64,000 nt of DNA from Trichomonas vaginalis G3 (Eukaryota > Parabasalia > Trichomonadida > Trichomonadidae). The DNA is taken from NCBI RefSeq assembly GCF_026262505.1, contig NC_067205.1:2294001-2358000 (forward strand), written 5' to 3'. Made by a program: the position numbers and the translations under genes. The notes beneath the pieces are model-generated. The model had not been told where the DNA came from. It was given only the letters and a program-made list of their open reading frames with translations, and ran no database searches. Below are positions 1 through 8,102 of this stretch, in pieces (within the stretch, counting starts at the first letter, position 1; every line of letters begins with the position of its first letter).

Positions 1-38
1 CATATACCAATGTTCTTATCTGTTTTCATACGTATATT

Positions 39-486
39 ATGACTTATCTCCCAATTGACATGTACATTGCATTTAATCCACAGTTTAAGAAGAATGATGA
101 CTTCTTATCACATCCACCAGAGAAAATGGTGCAAGAATTGTGCATTGCTCCTTCAGCTGAAAAAGTCAGAAAATATTTTGATAATACAGAGATATTAGCT
201 TGCAATTGCCGAAATTTCAGAAGCAAGGATCATTCCTATCCCAGTTATAGCTCTTGGGCATTTAAATGAAGCAATTTATATTTTGAATACGCTTTTCTTC
301 ATGGAATACGCTCAGGAGCTCAGGCAGATGAACTACACCAATTATAGTCTATCTGATCCTCAAGTGCAGAATTCCAAACATGTATTCGTTTGTTATGTAC
401 TTGAAAGACTTTTTACTCAACCTTTGCACGAAACAGTTCATGATAATCAAAGAGAGCAACATTGTTGGACTTACTCATATTATTAA
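39..486 (+). pseudogene. Possible decayed host gene remnant
   Basis: Two short open stretches (about 76 and 67 codons) follow each other on the plus strand in different frames and are then followed by AT-rich sequence dense in stops. The codon use looks like ordinary protein (for example DNTEILACNCRNF and MEYAQELRQMNYTNY), but I recognise no domain. The change of frame suggests a decayed gene or the tail of a gene entering from outside the window. It could also be chance, because low-GC DNA of this kind gives open stretches of this size only occasionally. Confidence is low. Confidence 0.2.
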
Positions 487-1110
487 CCATGTTACTTCAA
501 TATTTGAAGCAATTCCGGATATACAAGAGAAAAAGATTAAATAAAATTGTTTGTATTGAATAAATTACAGTCTTATTGCAAATGATTAACTATAGTTACT
601 ACATTTTAATACGCATATAGAAAGGATTAATTTCAACATTAGAAATCCCGCCATTGGACATAACTTATAGTTCAAATGCATTTATGCAGCAAAAAATACA
701 TAATATCGAACATCTTAGGCAGACTAGAAGTGCCGCCACGCCCAAACTTTGATATCATTGTCTCAGACTTTACTATGAAAATCTAGTCCTATAGGTGACA
801 GTAAAAGTCTACCCAATGATCGCCTTGTTTGCTTCACCCCAAAAATAATATTTGCGATTTCACCGACAAAAGATAAAATACCAAATATGACGAATGAAGA
901 AGTACTACTAGCATAACCTAATTATTGATAACAGTTTGAATTTCCTATTTATTCAAAATTGGTAAAATTACGATATCAAATAAGATCGATTAAGTGATAT
1001 AGTATACTTGAATTATGATAACTATGTTTCATATCCATAGTAGATTACCATCACTGACTATTTTTTGATAGGATCAAAATTTTCAAATAATGAAAATATA
1101 TAATATATTC
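487..1110. other. AT-rich intergenic stretch, nothing recognised
   Basis: About 620 bases between the decayed open stretches and element A. I see no ORF of note, no RNA gene and no clear repeat. Similarity to Polinton sequence begins only at about 1112, where the fibre gene fragment starts. Confidence 0.4.
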
Positions 1111-1111
1111 T

Positions 1112-1500
1112 ATGTCAACATATGTTTTGTCTGCTAGTTCAGGATGAGTATGTTCTTTCGTTGCATATGTTGCATCTGCTCTGTCATGTTCTTCTTGAAC
1201 TTTTTCAATGACATACTCTTTGTCAGCTTTGTTGTCAATATCTGCCTTCAAAAGAAGTTCATCTATAGGTTTCTCGTTTAAAGTTCTTTTTGTTGGATTT
1301 ATACAAACAGTATGGTTCTTACTGTCTTGAAACAGAAACTCATCTGTCATTGGGTTTATCGTCAGTTTTAAGTTTCCTTCTTTCAATGACTCAGATATCT
1401 TAGAATAGTTTGAAAAGTTTGTTGTGTTCTTATTTAGAGCTTGCAAAATGAGTTGTCGGTTGTGTTGTATTTCTCTCATAGACGCTGTTTCTTTCGACAT
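1112..1500 (-). CDS. Fibre protein fragment (phage tail-fibre-like N-terminus)
   Basis: The N-terminal segment (MSKETASMREIQHNRQ...) is nearly identical to the start of the 487-aa collar-domain fibre at 44448-45911. It contains the shaft-type repeat with KADKEYV and TKEHTHPELADKTYVD. Matching sequence stops near 1112, at the edge of element A. The fragment shares an 18-bp spacer with the divergent penton-like gene at 1519. Only a partial fibre gene is present here, lacking the collar domain seen in element B. Confidence 0.7.
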
Positions 1501-1518
1501 TTTTATTCTAGATAAAAT
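1501..1518. promoter_or_regulatory. 18-bp bidirectional palindromic start spacer
   Basis: The two divergent ATGs (minus 1500, plus 1519) are separated only by TTTTATTCTAGATAAAAT, which is almost its own reverse complement. Each half carries the TTTTAT(C/T) box found just upstream of most element genes. The same spacer occurs at 18624-18641 and 45912-45929. I infer a bidirectional promoter giving near-leaderless transcripts. Confidence 0.6.
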
Positions 1519-2364
1519 ATGCTTTCAATAGAAAAAGAAAATTCAAGAGTTGCTACAACTAAACCATTAGATGAACTTTTTACTAATGTCGGTCAAAAGT
1601 TTGAGACAGAGACCGTAAAGCATGAAGGCTATCGTTTTGACTACCCATTAAGATGGCTAAGAGACCCATCTGTCACAAAAGCTATTGGCTTTCGTAGAAT
1701 GAAGTTTGTGTCTGTAGAAGATAAAAGTTTTCCATTTATTGTAAGGTTTCATATAGATTATATATCTGAAGGGAAACGAAAAATGTGGGAAGAAATTGAG
1801 CTAATACAAGTTGACCTTTCATCTTCTCTACAGACTGCGTTAAAAAATATAGAAGATAAAATAAATTCATGTTATGCAAAATATGCTGATGAATATGCAA
1901 ATACCGAGAGCACACTTTATGTGAGAATTGTATATGACAAACAAAATTCACAAGTGTCATTTCAAATCTACGAAGACAATCCAAAGAAAGACGAACAAAT
2001 ATATACAGAATTCACTGCAATGTCATGGTATTATTTGCAAAGAATGTTAAATCAGAAAGTCGAACTTCCTTTAGCAAATATTTACAGTCGATATGCAAGA
2101 GATGAACCATATTTATTTAAAGATGTTTTCGACTCAGATGCTATTATCGTTCATGCTTCATTTTCTGGTGCGCAAAACTCTTTTTTATGCTTGGCAAATG
2201 ACTTTTACGAAAAACCTACAAAGTATATGAACCACCGTGGAAGTATTTCAGACTTTCAAGTATGGTTTACAACAGATGGAAGAAAGAGAATAATTCCATT
2301 ATACCATGCGTTTTACTTAGAACTTAGTTTCATATACAACTACTATCGAACGGTAAAAATATAA
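1519..2364 (+). CDS. Penton/minor-capsid candidate, 281 aa (family P1)
   Basis: The open frame looks whole. The family signature is an N-terminal block (YRFDYPLRWL then KAIGFRRMKF) and a C-terminal block (NSFLCLANDFYEKP, ISDFQVWF, IIPLYHAFYLELSFIYNY). A paralogue, P2, lies at 40631-41491, and relatives occur in element C (50963-51380 and 52990-53845). The size, predicted beta-rich character and conservation across capsid-bearing elements suggest a single-jelly-roll minor capsid (penton, 'PX'-like) protein. That role is inference and no catalytic motif is visible. The start is set by the 18-bp spacer upstream. The central third (about residues 95-185) differs strongly from the copies in element B although both ends match closely. 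Confidence 0.55.
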   Translation: MLSIEKENSRVATTKPLDELFTNVGQKFETETVKHEGYRFDYPLRWLRDPSVTKAIGFRRMKFVSVEDKSFPFIVRFHIDYISEGKRKMWEEIELIQVDLSSSLQTALKNIEDKINSCYAKYADEYANTESTLYVRIVYDKQNSQVSFQIYEDNPKKDEQIYTEFTAMSWYYLQRMLNQKVELPLANIYSRYARDEPYLFKDVFDSDAIIVHASFSGAQNSFLCLANDFYEKPTKYMNHRGSISDFQVWFTTDGRKRIIPLYHAFYLELSFIYNYYRTVKI

Positions 2365-2368
2365 TTTT

Positions 2369-2611
2369 TTAATACGGTTGAGGTGTTGGATTTGGTTGCC
2401 AACTTGACTGTGGTGCAGGTTCAGGCTGTTGTATAACAGGAGCTTGTTCTTCTGGTTCAGGGTCTTTAGGTATAATACCAACAAACTGACCTACTCTTTT
2501 ACCAATATTTTTGACTCCGTTCCAAATTCCTCTTCCTACGGTTTTTATTCCATTCCATATACCTCTTCCAACATTTCGAAAGAAGTTTCCTATTCTTCCA
2601 AAGAAACCCAT
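2369..2611 (-). CDS. 80-aa glycine-rich amphipathic virion-type protein
   Basis: The frame looks whole. The N-terminal half is an internal tandem repeat (GRGIWNGIKTVGRGIWNGVK) rich in Gly, Trp, Arg and Lys, and so likely a membrane-binding amphipathic helix. The C-terminal half is Pro/Gln-rich. The combination resembles small membrane-active or core proteins of adenovirus-like virions, but that comparison is inference. Near-identical copies lie at 17529-17771 and 46790-47030. It ends 5 bp from the convergent penton-like gene. Upstream is TTTTTACACGTAGTAAATG, a form of the element start motif. Confidence 0.5.
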   Translation of the reverse strand: MGFFGRIGNFFRNVGRGIWNGIKTVGRGIWNGVKNIGKRVGQFVGIIPKDPEPEEQAPVIQQPEPAPQSSWQPNPTPQPY

Positions 2612-2628
2612 TTACTACGTGTAAAAAT

Positions 2629-2991
2629 CTAATGTCCGCCTAGTCTCTTACGTTTCCTGTTGAGTTCCATAGCATTCTTTAACTGGAGCTCATACATTCT
2701 GTTTCTCCTCTGGTAGAAAACATATTCTGGGTCAACTCCTGTGTTCGCGTCATCTGCATAAAGTTGTTTATATCCCACTTCAGGGTTTGTATAAAACTCT
2801 TTCCATCTCATATTTGCATACCATGGTGGCAAACCTAACGCAGCGTCATTTGACATGGCAGTTTGCATTTGTACATCTGTTGGCACTTGACCATAGTTTG
2901 CCATTGCAGTTTGTATTCTAACTTCATTTGGAATATTCTCTGGGTTTGGTTGTCCAGGTTGCTGTGCATTCGCTAAGTTCTGTGCGTCCAT
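2629..2991 (-). CDS. 120-aa hypothetical Polinton protein
   Basis: The frame looks whole and is rich in Asn, Gln and Ala. It has two near-repeats (VRIQTAMANYGQVPTD then VQMQTAMSNDA) and a basic end (NRKRKRLGGH). A copy at 17148-17510 appears identical in protein sequence, and a third lies at 47050-47412. No domain is recognised. A small virion or DNA-binding role is possible from the basic C-terminus and the position beside other small virion-type genes. The start follows TTTTTATCTAATATTAAATG, a clear example of the element start motif. Confidence 0.55.
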   Translation of the reverse strand: MDAQNLANAQQPGQPNPENIPNEVRIQTAMANYGQVPTDVQMQTAMSNDAALGLPPWYANMRWKEFYTNPEVGYKQLYADDANTGVDPEYVFYQRRNRMYELQLKNAMELNRKRKRLGGH

Positions 2992-3014
2992 TTAATATTA
3001 GATAAAAATATCTC

Positions 3015-3146
3015 TTACGAGTACATATACTGAACATTTGCAGGCATTGGTTCATCTTCATATTCTCTGTACTTTTCTGCCACGTCAAATAAATAAATGA
3101 CACAATGGAAAAAACCTAAAACAAGTAGTCCTATTTCAAACCACAT
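3015..3146 (-). CDS. 43-aa small membrane protein
   Basis: The ATG at 3146 opens a 43-codon frame beginning MWFEIGLLVLGFFHCVIY, a single hydrophobic helix followed by an acidic tail (REYEDEPMPANVQYMYS). It overlaps the end of the methyltransferase frame by 16 bp in another frame. The same start and helix recur at 16994 and about 47571 in element B. A one-pass virion or host-membrane protein is a reasonable inference. No family is recognised. Confidence 0.5.
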   Translation of the reverse strand: MWFEIGLLVLGFFHCVIYLFDVAEKYREYEDEPMPANVQYMYS

Positions 3147-3949
3147 TTACTTACTAGTAAAATTTCTTTGTTATGACACTTTCTCCAGTTTATAGGACCT
3201 CTCTCATATTCTATCTTATCGTATCTAAACTCATAGTCATGTATGTCCTCTAACCATCTCATGACACTTTCCAAACCACTTTTATCGGATGTAAAGTAAA
3301 AGCATGGATGGTTATGTAAAACGTCTAAAGTTTCTAAAGAGTCTCTCAAAGTCCAGTCTACTTGGTATTGAAAATCCCATGTGTTATAGAACGGCGGGTC
3401 CACTATAAAGAAAACATTTTCCTTGTCTTTATATTTTTCATACAACTCTGTCCAATGACATCTCACAAACTCTATACCCTCAATATATTTTTCTATGTTC
3501 TCTTTGAAAACATTTGTATAGTTAAGATATAAAACTTTTGACATAAGTGTTTCAATGTCATGAACTCTTATAGCACCACTATATAATAGTCTAGCAGATA
3601 TACTATCCCAGTCAATATACTCTGCCTTTTTCAAAACCTCTCTGACAGTATTTTTCTTATCTAATGGTATACGTTCCATCTTACCTATAGGTATCTTTTC
3701 TTTCAACTCACTCAATATTTTGTTTGTGTCTGGTATATGTTTGAGACGGTTCATATAGTTGTCGAAGTCATTGCATATAATCTTTGAGTCTGGGAATATT
3801 GTATGGCACAGATGGGATATATAGAAACTTCCACCGAACAAATCTACAAATGTTAGACCATTCGGTAGTTTCTTAAGTTCTCTCAATAGAATATCTTTAC
3901 ATCTACTCTTATTTCCAAAGAAGGGTAACGGTGGTTTTGTAAAATTCAT
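3131..3949 (-). CDS. D12-class DNA adenine-N6 methyltransferase, 272 aa
   Basis: Motif order fits the Dam/D12 family: PFFGNKSRCK at residues 9-18 (target/AdoMet loop), FVDLFGGSFY at about 37-46 (AdoMet-binding DxFxGxG type) and FFIVDPPFYN at about 186-195 (catalytic DPPY type). The frame looks whole. I place the start at 3949 (MNFTKPPLPFF) rather than at an ATG 57 bases upstream. The copies in element B begin there, and TTTTTATTGTATATAAAATG lies directly before it. Methylating the element's own DNA, or changing host chromatin, is inferred. Adenine methylation is known in Trichomonas. The 43-aa membrane-protein gene overlaps its stop. Confidence 0.9.
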   Translation of the reverse strand: MNFTKPPLPFFGNKSRCKDILLRELKKLPNGLTFVDLFGGSFYISHLCHTIFPDSKIICNDFDNYMNRLKHIPDTNKILSELKEKIPIGKMERIPLDKKNTVREVLKKAEYIDWDSISARLLYSGAIRVHDIETLMSKVLYLNYTNVFKENIEKYIEGIEFVRCHWTELYEKYKDKENVFFIVDPPFYNTWDFQYQVDWTLRDSLETLDVLHNHPCFYFTSDKSGLESVMRWLEDIHDYEFRYDKIEYERGPINWRKCHNKEILLVSKCGLK

Positions 3950-4030
3950 TTTATATACAATAAAAATGTTTTTTTCCTGAAAAGTGACAGAAAAGTGACA
4001 AAACATTTACGAAGAAATCTTGAAAATTCA

Positions 4031-4110
4031 AGAGGGTAGAAAAGAGGTTAGAAAAGAGGTTATATCTAACCTTCTACCCTAAACATTATTTTTGTCTGAT
4101 TTTACGAAGA
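4031..4110. promoter_or_regulatory. Palindrome plus TTCTACCCTAA module
   Basis: AGGGTAGAA and TTCTACCCT form outer inverted arms around tandem GAGGTTAGAAAA / GAGGTTATATCTAACC. They are followed by AAACATTATTTTTGTCTG and then by one unit of the 25-bp ACGAAGAAGTC-TTGACAAAAC repeat. Related modules occur at 28147-28192 (element B) and 50140-50195 (element C, opposite strand), with a variant at 39060-39110. The shared order suggests a replication, packaging or transcription site. The function is unknown. Confidence 0.5.
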
Positions 4111-4195
4111 AGTCTTGACAAAACATGAAAACATATATAATTTGTGAAAAGCTCCTGGAAGACCCGTATATAAGAACTTCATTTATACTAAACAT

Positions 4196-4236
4196 CTTCA
4201 GGGCTAGAAGGCACGAAGTGCCTGGAAGCCCCACTA

Positions 4237-4306
<70 letters not shown>
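4196..4306. repeat. Terminal repeat end of element A with a 68-T tract
   Basis: The terminal module contains a stem-loop (GGCACGAAGTGCC) between GGGCTAGAA and TGGAAGCCC, then CCCCACTACC and an uninterrupted run of 68 T (4239-4306). Both ends of element B show the same terminus with only 9 T or 9 A. The long tract is probably slippage growth of the terminal homopolymer. Confidence 0.8.
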
Positions 4307-4307
<1 letters not shown>

Positions 4308-4959
4308 AATATACTAGTTTGGGTGGTATAATTTTTTTCGATAAATTTGAGAGCATGTACGTTTAGGACATCAAAAGTGTCAATTCGCTCAGCGAAAGCT
4401 GAGCTAGCTTCGTTCTCGAAAGAATAAGGAAAGAGTGAAAGAGAGTGATACAGATGTTGACACATTCATATCATTTCAACAAATTTTGATCAAATTGAAA
4501 TGCAATGAAATTCAATTCACTTCATATCCTTCAGTCAGTACATTGACATCCTTCTAAATCACAATGATAACTCGTGCATCAATAGTTCTACAACTAACTC
4601 AGAAAAAACAAGATTTTTCCTTCCAGCTTACAGCTTTTAAAAAGTTTCGATGATTAAAATCACTCTACTCTTGTTTATCCATATGTTGTGATAGTAGGTA
4701 AACGTATTCTTATCGATATTAATAAAAATATTTTTACGAAAATCTGAACCAATTACAGAGTTATTCATAAAGTTTATGATAACTGTAATTACTTCATCTT
4801 TGTTTTATATTTGAATAAACAATTTAATTTAATTTGCATAATTTTTTTTAGTTGAAAGACAGGAAACTTAGTTGAGTTTGTATTATTTTTATCGTTCAAT
4901 TCATTGTATATGTGAGTGATCCAGATATTTAAGATATTTAGAAAAAATTTATTAATTTG
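4307..4959. other. Intergenic, AT-rich, nothing recognised
   Basis: This is host flank between element A and the membrane-protein gene. It holds a short imperfect palindrome near 4394-4413 (CGAAAGCTGAGCTAGCTTCG) and several A/T runs. I see no RNA gene. No initiator-like TCACTTTT box is evident before the next gene. Confidence 0.4.
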
Positions 4960-5766
4960 ATGTACTGGATTTCGGAAAGCATCAATTCAGAGATATACTC
5001 GAACCCTAGTCATGAATCTTTAATTAGTTTGGCGCATCTTCATCAAAATTTGTCGGAACCTTTTAAGCAAGTTTATATTCGATCAAAATCATTGAGTACA
5101 ATAGACTTTACAACAGTTAGTCTGCCAGGAATGTGCATTGATGGGATATATTTTTCAACCGAAAATAAGATTTTGGTAAATTTTGAAGATGAAGGTCAAC
5201 ATTTCTTTAATTACATTAAAGGCTCTGACAAATGCATGATCTTTGCAGCTAATGGGAATCAATCAATACATGCTAAACTTGAAACTCCAAATTTTGATTC
5301 TACAATAAACATTTATCGTAATTTTACAGATTACACAGTATTAAATACAAATGATACAATCAATGTATCCCAGTCAGATTCAAATTCAAGCATTTTTGTA
5401 AGACTTTTAATTGATAACTTAACAACTCCAAACAAACTAGAGATATTTTTCAACTCAGACGCAGATAATTACTACGAACAACGAAATGACTTTCAATTAC
5501 CTCAATATGATAGTCAAATATGCGAATTTGGAAAATTATCAAGTAAAAAGTTAGGAATTGCCCTTCTAATTATTATCTCAATATTAGTTATATGCAATCT
5601 TTACATGTGCAGCCTTATTTGTAAAAGTAAAAAAGCAGAGGAGGAATTCATTGATTTAGATGATGTAAATGAGTCTTCTATTGTTTCTATCACACAAGTA
5701 TCAACAAATTCCAAGTTTACTCTTTCAAGATTCTCAAATAATGACTTAATCTTCTTCCCTCAATAA
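4960..5766 (+). CDS. Single-pass membrane protein, 268 aa, function unknown
   Basis: The frame starts at ATG 4960 (MYWISESINSEIYS). It has a roughly 195-residue, Asn/Ser-rich domain with several N-glycosylation sequons (for example YRNFTDYT, NDTINVS), one strong transmembrane helix near residues 199-219 (LGIALLIIISILVICNLYMC) and a cytoplasmic tail of about 45 residues that starts basic (KSKK) and continues acidic and Ser-rich. No signal peptide is visible at this start, so either the true N-terminus lies in a decayed part upstream or the protein is anchored by the helix alone. The layout resembles trichomonad type I surface proteins. No named domain is recognised. It converges with the ERD2 gene, about 44 bp apart. 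Confidence 0.7.
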   Translation: MYWISESINSEIYSNPSHESLISLAHLHQNLSEPFKQVYIRSKSLSTIDFTTVSLPGMCIDGIYFSTENKILVNFEDEGQHFFNYIKGSDKCMIFAANGNQSIHAKLETPNFDSTINIYRNFTDYTVLNTNDTINVSQSDSNSSIFVRLLIDNLTTPNKLEIFFNSDADNYYEQRNDFQLPQYDSQICEFGKLSSKKLGIALLIIISILVICNLYMCSLICKSKKAEEEFIDLDDVNESSIVSITQVSTNSKFTLSRFSNNDLIFFPQ

Positions 5767-5810
5767 ATTTTTCATTTCTTTTGTATGTATATTAGTAAAC
5801 GTGTTTGTAT

Positions 5811-6464
5811 TTAGTATGGTAACTCAAATTCTTTTTGCTTGATTCTAGATTTGATAAAAACAAATAGAAAATCACATTGAATTATGAATTGAAATATATT
5901 TGTAGCACATAATGAAAATTCGATACTCTTTTTGTGTAGTAAAATATCATAAAAGCCATCCAATATACAAAACAGGTTAAAAATCGAAATAAAAAACATA
6001 TACTTTAAAATGTATAAATTGGTTTTGTGACTCCTGCCTAATAAAATAACTTGTGGTAAAAAAGACATTGAGTTTGTCCATTTTGAAAAGGTTGAAAATA
6101 AATTTCCCCATTCGTTGATGGGTTCTGTAAAAATGGTAAGGATTATAGAAATTGCAATAATGATTTCAATCATTAACGTATCTCTTTTACGATCAATTGC
6201 TGATGGATAAACAAAATTTGTAAAAATAATTGCGATAATAGCTGTACTTGCATTAAAAATCATGACAAAGCAATATATCAAATCCAACGAAATCGATGAG
6301 TTGTAATTAAAACTTGTCAATAAAACAATTATGTTTAAATATTGACTTCGAATAGAAATTCCTTCAGAGGTCTTTTTGATTAAAACCATATAAAGCAAAA
6401 TCCCATTTGCAATGATGCGAAACGTGCTTGCCAAAACCCAAAGTAATGAATGATTGAAATCCAT
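5811..6464 (-). CDS. ERD2: ER lumen protein-retaining receptor (KDEL receptor, ERD2-like), 217 aa
   Basis: Length and seven-helix hydrophobic pattern match ERD2, which binds HDEL/KDEL ligands in the Golgi and returns them to the ER. Recognisable family blocks are GISIRSQYL after the first helix, WTNSMSFLPQVILL (the W..S.A.LPQ region), the aromatic-rich helix ending FYDILL, and the QCDFLFVFI helix followed by a basic tail. The sequence is divergent and Ile/Phe/Asn-rich, as expected in this AT-rich genome. The start at 6464 gives the usual N-terminus (MDFNHSLLWVLASTFRI). It is divergently paired, with a 36-bp gap, to the coiled-coil gene at 6501. An alternative would be another PQ-loop-like membrane protein, but the LPQ and CDF blocks favour ERD2. 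Confidence 0.82.
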   Translation of the reverse strand: MDFNHSLLWVLASTFRIIANGILLYMVLIKKTSEGISIRSQYLNIIVLLTSFNYNSSISLDLIYCFVMIFNASTAIIAIIFTNFVYPSAIDRKRDTLMIEIIIAISIILTIFTEPINEWGNLFSTFSKWTNSMSFLPQVILLGRSHKTNLYILKYMFFISIFNLFCILDGFYDILLHKKSIEFSLCATNIFQFIIQCDFLFVFIKSRIKQKEFELPY

Positions 6465-6500
6465 ACAATTTTTTTTAATTTTTTTTTGTAACGCTTTTGC
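6465..6500. promoter_or_regulatory. 36-bp divergent host promoter region
   Basis: Only 36 bases, mostly T/A runs, separate the ATGs of ERD2 (minus) and the 533-aa protein (plus). Trichomonad 5' leaders are usually very short, so both core promoters must sit in or overlap this spacer and the opposite coding sequence. I see no perfect TCA-type initiator within it. Confidence 0.4.
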
Positions 6501-8102
6501 ATGGAGGAAGAATCCAAAGAGAATTTGTTAATTACTAATATGCCTAACAACAATCTTGAGACTGAGAAAAATTTAGGGAATCTAAGCAAGGACAACATAG
6601 ATATTAACGAAAATGAAATTTTAATATCGGAAACAAATGAAAAGGAAGCTGAAATCAAAACAATCTTGACAGACATAATGGATAATAATGATAATGAGAT
6701 AAAGCAAGTTAAATCAGAAATTGAGCAATTTCAAATTCAAGAACCAAAGGATATCATTGAAAATCCAGCGGGAAAAAACAAAAGCGGTACTATCATGTCA
6801 ACAATTTCAGAAAAATTTAGTGATCCAGAAACTAAATCCTCTCATGAGAGGAAGAAACGCAAGAAAATAATAAAGCAAACGCGATCATCGTCAGCATCAG
6901 AGGAACCAGAGCCTTCTAATATTTCTGATAACAAATTATCTCATAAAATTAATCAGATTCCAGCTGAAGATATCGAAATAAATAAAAATCGAAAATCAAC
7001 CGGATTTCAGCCTACACCACCTTCTGAGAGCTCAAAGAGTGTACATAGACCTTGTCCCATTATTTCATCCCCAGAATCGCCAAAGTCAATTCAAAATAAT
7101 GAACCAGAACAGGAAAATGATCAACAATCTGTGCCATTAACAGACGAAGAATTAGAACATTACCGTCAAATGGCATTTCAGCAGCAGCCGATACGCAATT
7201 TAACAGACGAACAGTATAATTACATCATTAACTCTCTAATACAGGAGAGAAACGAAGCAGCAGCCGAACACAAATTTACTGTCTCAGATAGAATAAACTC
7301 TGCACAAGATTTTGTTCAAAAATGCCTCCTTGATAAACAAAAAGCAGAAGCACAAAATGAAGCCATTAATCAGTACAAGCAACAGCTCAAAGAAGTTAAT
7401 GACGAAATTTCTCAATACGACCAAGAAACAGACAGATTGATCAAAGAGCTGCTTGAGAGTCAGCAGAAGGCAAGAGAAAGACTGGAGAATACCCACAACG
7501 ACCAACTCGATAAACATGCTGAGGAATGGACTTCAGAAAAGAAACAAAGACAGTATAACAGGGCATCACACGGACTGATTAATCTGAGGAAGCAATTTAA
7601 GAGATTGATGCAGCAGAACAGATTTAAAGAGGCTGGAGATGTCCAATCAATTATTACAAAGGCTGAGGAGAAGGAAAAGTATGAAGCCCACCTCTCCATG
7701 CAAAGGGACTATGATAACTCATTACGGATGCTCCAAACCAGACAAAAAGGTGAAAAACAATTTTTCGAACAACAATCTTTAATTCACTTGGCACAACTAA
7801 AGCAGAAAAGAGAGCGCCGCCGTGTTGCTTTAGTTAATAAGCAGAAGAAAGTAGAACAAATTGGTCTTTTTGCAAATGATGCAGAAAAAGTTTGGGGAAA
7901 AGTCCAAAATCAGAGAAAAGACGAAAACCTTTCAGCATCAGGACCGATTTTGTCCAGAAATGGATCTATTATATCCCCTAGAACTGCAACAATAAAAGCA
8001 CAGGATTCTAGAGAAGATGCGACCATACCTTTACCACCTCTCGATGTCAGACGATCATTAAGAGGTCAGGCACTTGTATCGTCTCACTCAGCAAGAATTT
8101 AA
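6501..8102 (+). CDS. Coiled-coil protein, 533 aa, function unknown
   Basis: The N-terminal ~200 residues are low-complexity, acidic and Ser/Pro-rich with Lys clusters (HERKKRKKIIKQTRSSS). From about residue 210 to 460 there is a long charged alpha-helical region with heptad character (LTDEELEHYRQMAFQQQP, then KQQLKEVNDEISQYDQETD, then YEAHLSMQRDYDNSLRML). The C-terminus is Ser/Arg-rich (SRNGSIISPRTATIKAQ). Such proteins in trichomonads are often cytoskeleton- or flagellum-associated, but I see no diagnostic domain. The frame is intact and GC content matches the host genes nearby. The start at 6501 is the first ATG after the short divergent spacer. Confidence 0.75.
   Translation: MEEESKENLLITNMPNNNLETEKNLGNLSKDNIDINENEILISETNEKEAEIKTILTDIMDNNDNEIKQVKSEIEQFQIQEPKDIIENPAGKNKSGTIMSTISEKFSDPETKSSHERKKRKKIIKQTRSSSASEEPEPSNISDNKLSHKINQIPAEDIEINKNRKSTGFQPTPPSESSKSVHRPCPIISSPESPKSIQNNEPEQENDQQSVPLTDEELEHYRQMAFQQQPIRNLTDEQYNYIINSLIQERNEAAAEHKFTVSDRINSAQDFVQKCLLDKQKAEAQNEAINQYKQQLKEVNDEISQYDQETDRLIKELLESQQKARERLENTHNDQLDKHAEEWTSEKKQRQYNRASHGLINLRKQFKRLMQQNRFKEAGDVQSIITKAEEKEKYEAHLSMQRDYDNSLRMLQTRQKGEKQFFEQQSLIHLAQLKQKRERRRVALVNKQKKVEQIGLFANDAEKVWGKVQNQRKDENLSASGPILSRNGSIISPRTATIKAQDSREDATIPLPPLDVRRSLRGQALVSSHSARI

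Larger units (their letters stand above)
1112..4306 (-). mobile_element. Element A: solitary end of a Polinton/Maverick-like element
   Basis: This stretch matches the outer 3.2 kb of the right terminal repeat of element B (about 45.4-48.6 kb) gene for gene and in the same orientation: fibre N-terminal segment, penton-like protein, 80-aa, 120-aa and 43-aa proteins, methyltransferase, then the terminal sequence CCCCACTACC followed by a T tract. No integrase, polymerase or ATPase is present, so it is one end only and is a fossil as an element. Four or five of its genes look whole, and its methyltransferase differs from the one in element B's left repeat at roughly nine or ten of 272 residues. 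That points to a fairly young copy of a related but distinct element. Confidence 0.85.

Noticed and set aside
4079-4465. Minus-strand 128-codon frame with a poly-lysine run
   Set aside because: It is produced by the 68-T tract and crosses the element terminus. It has no protein-like sequence on either side.
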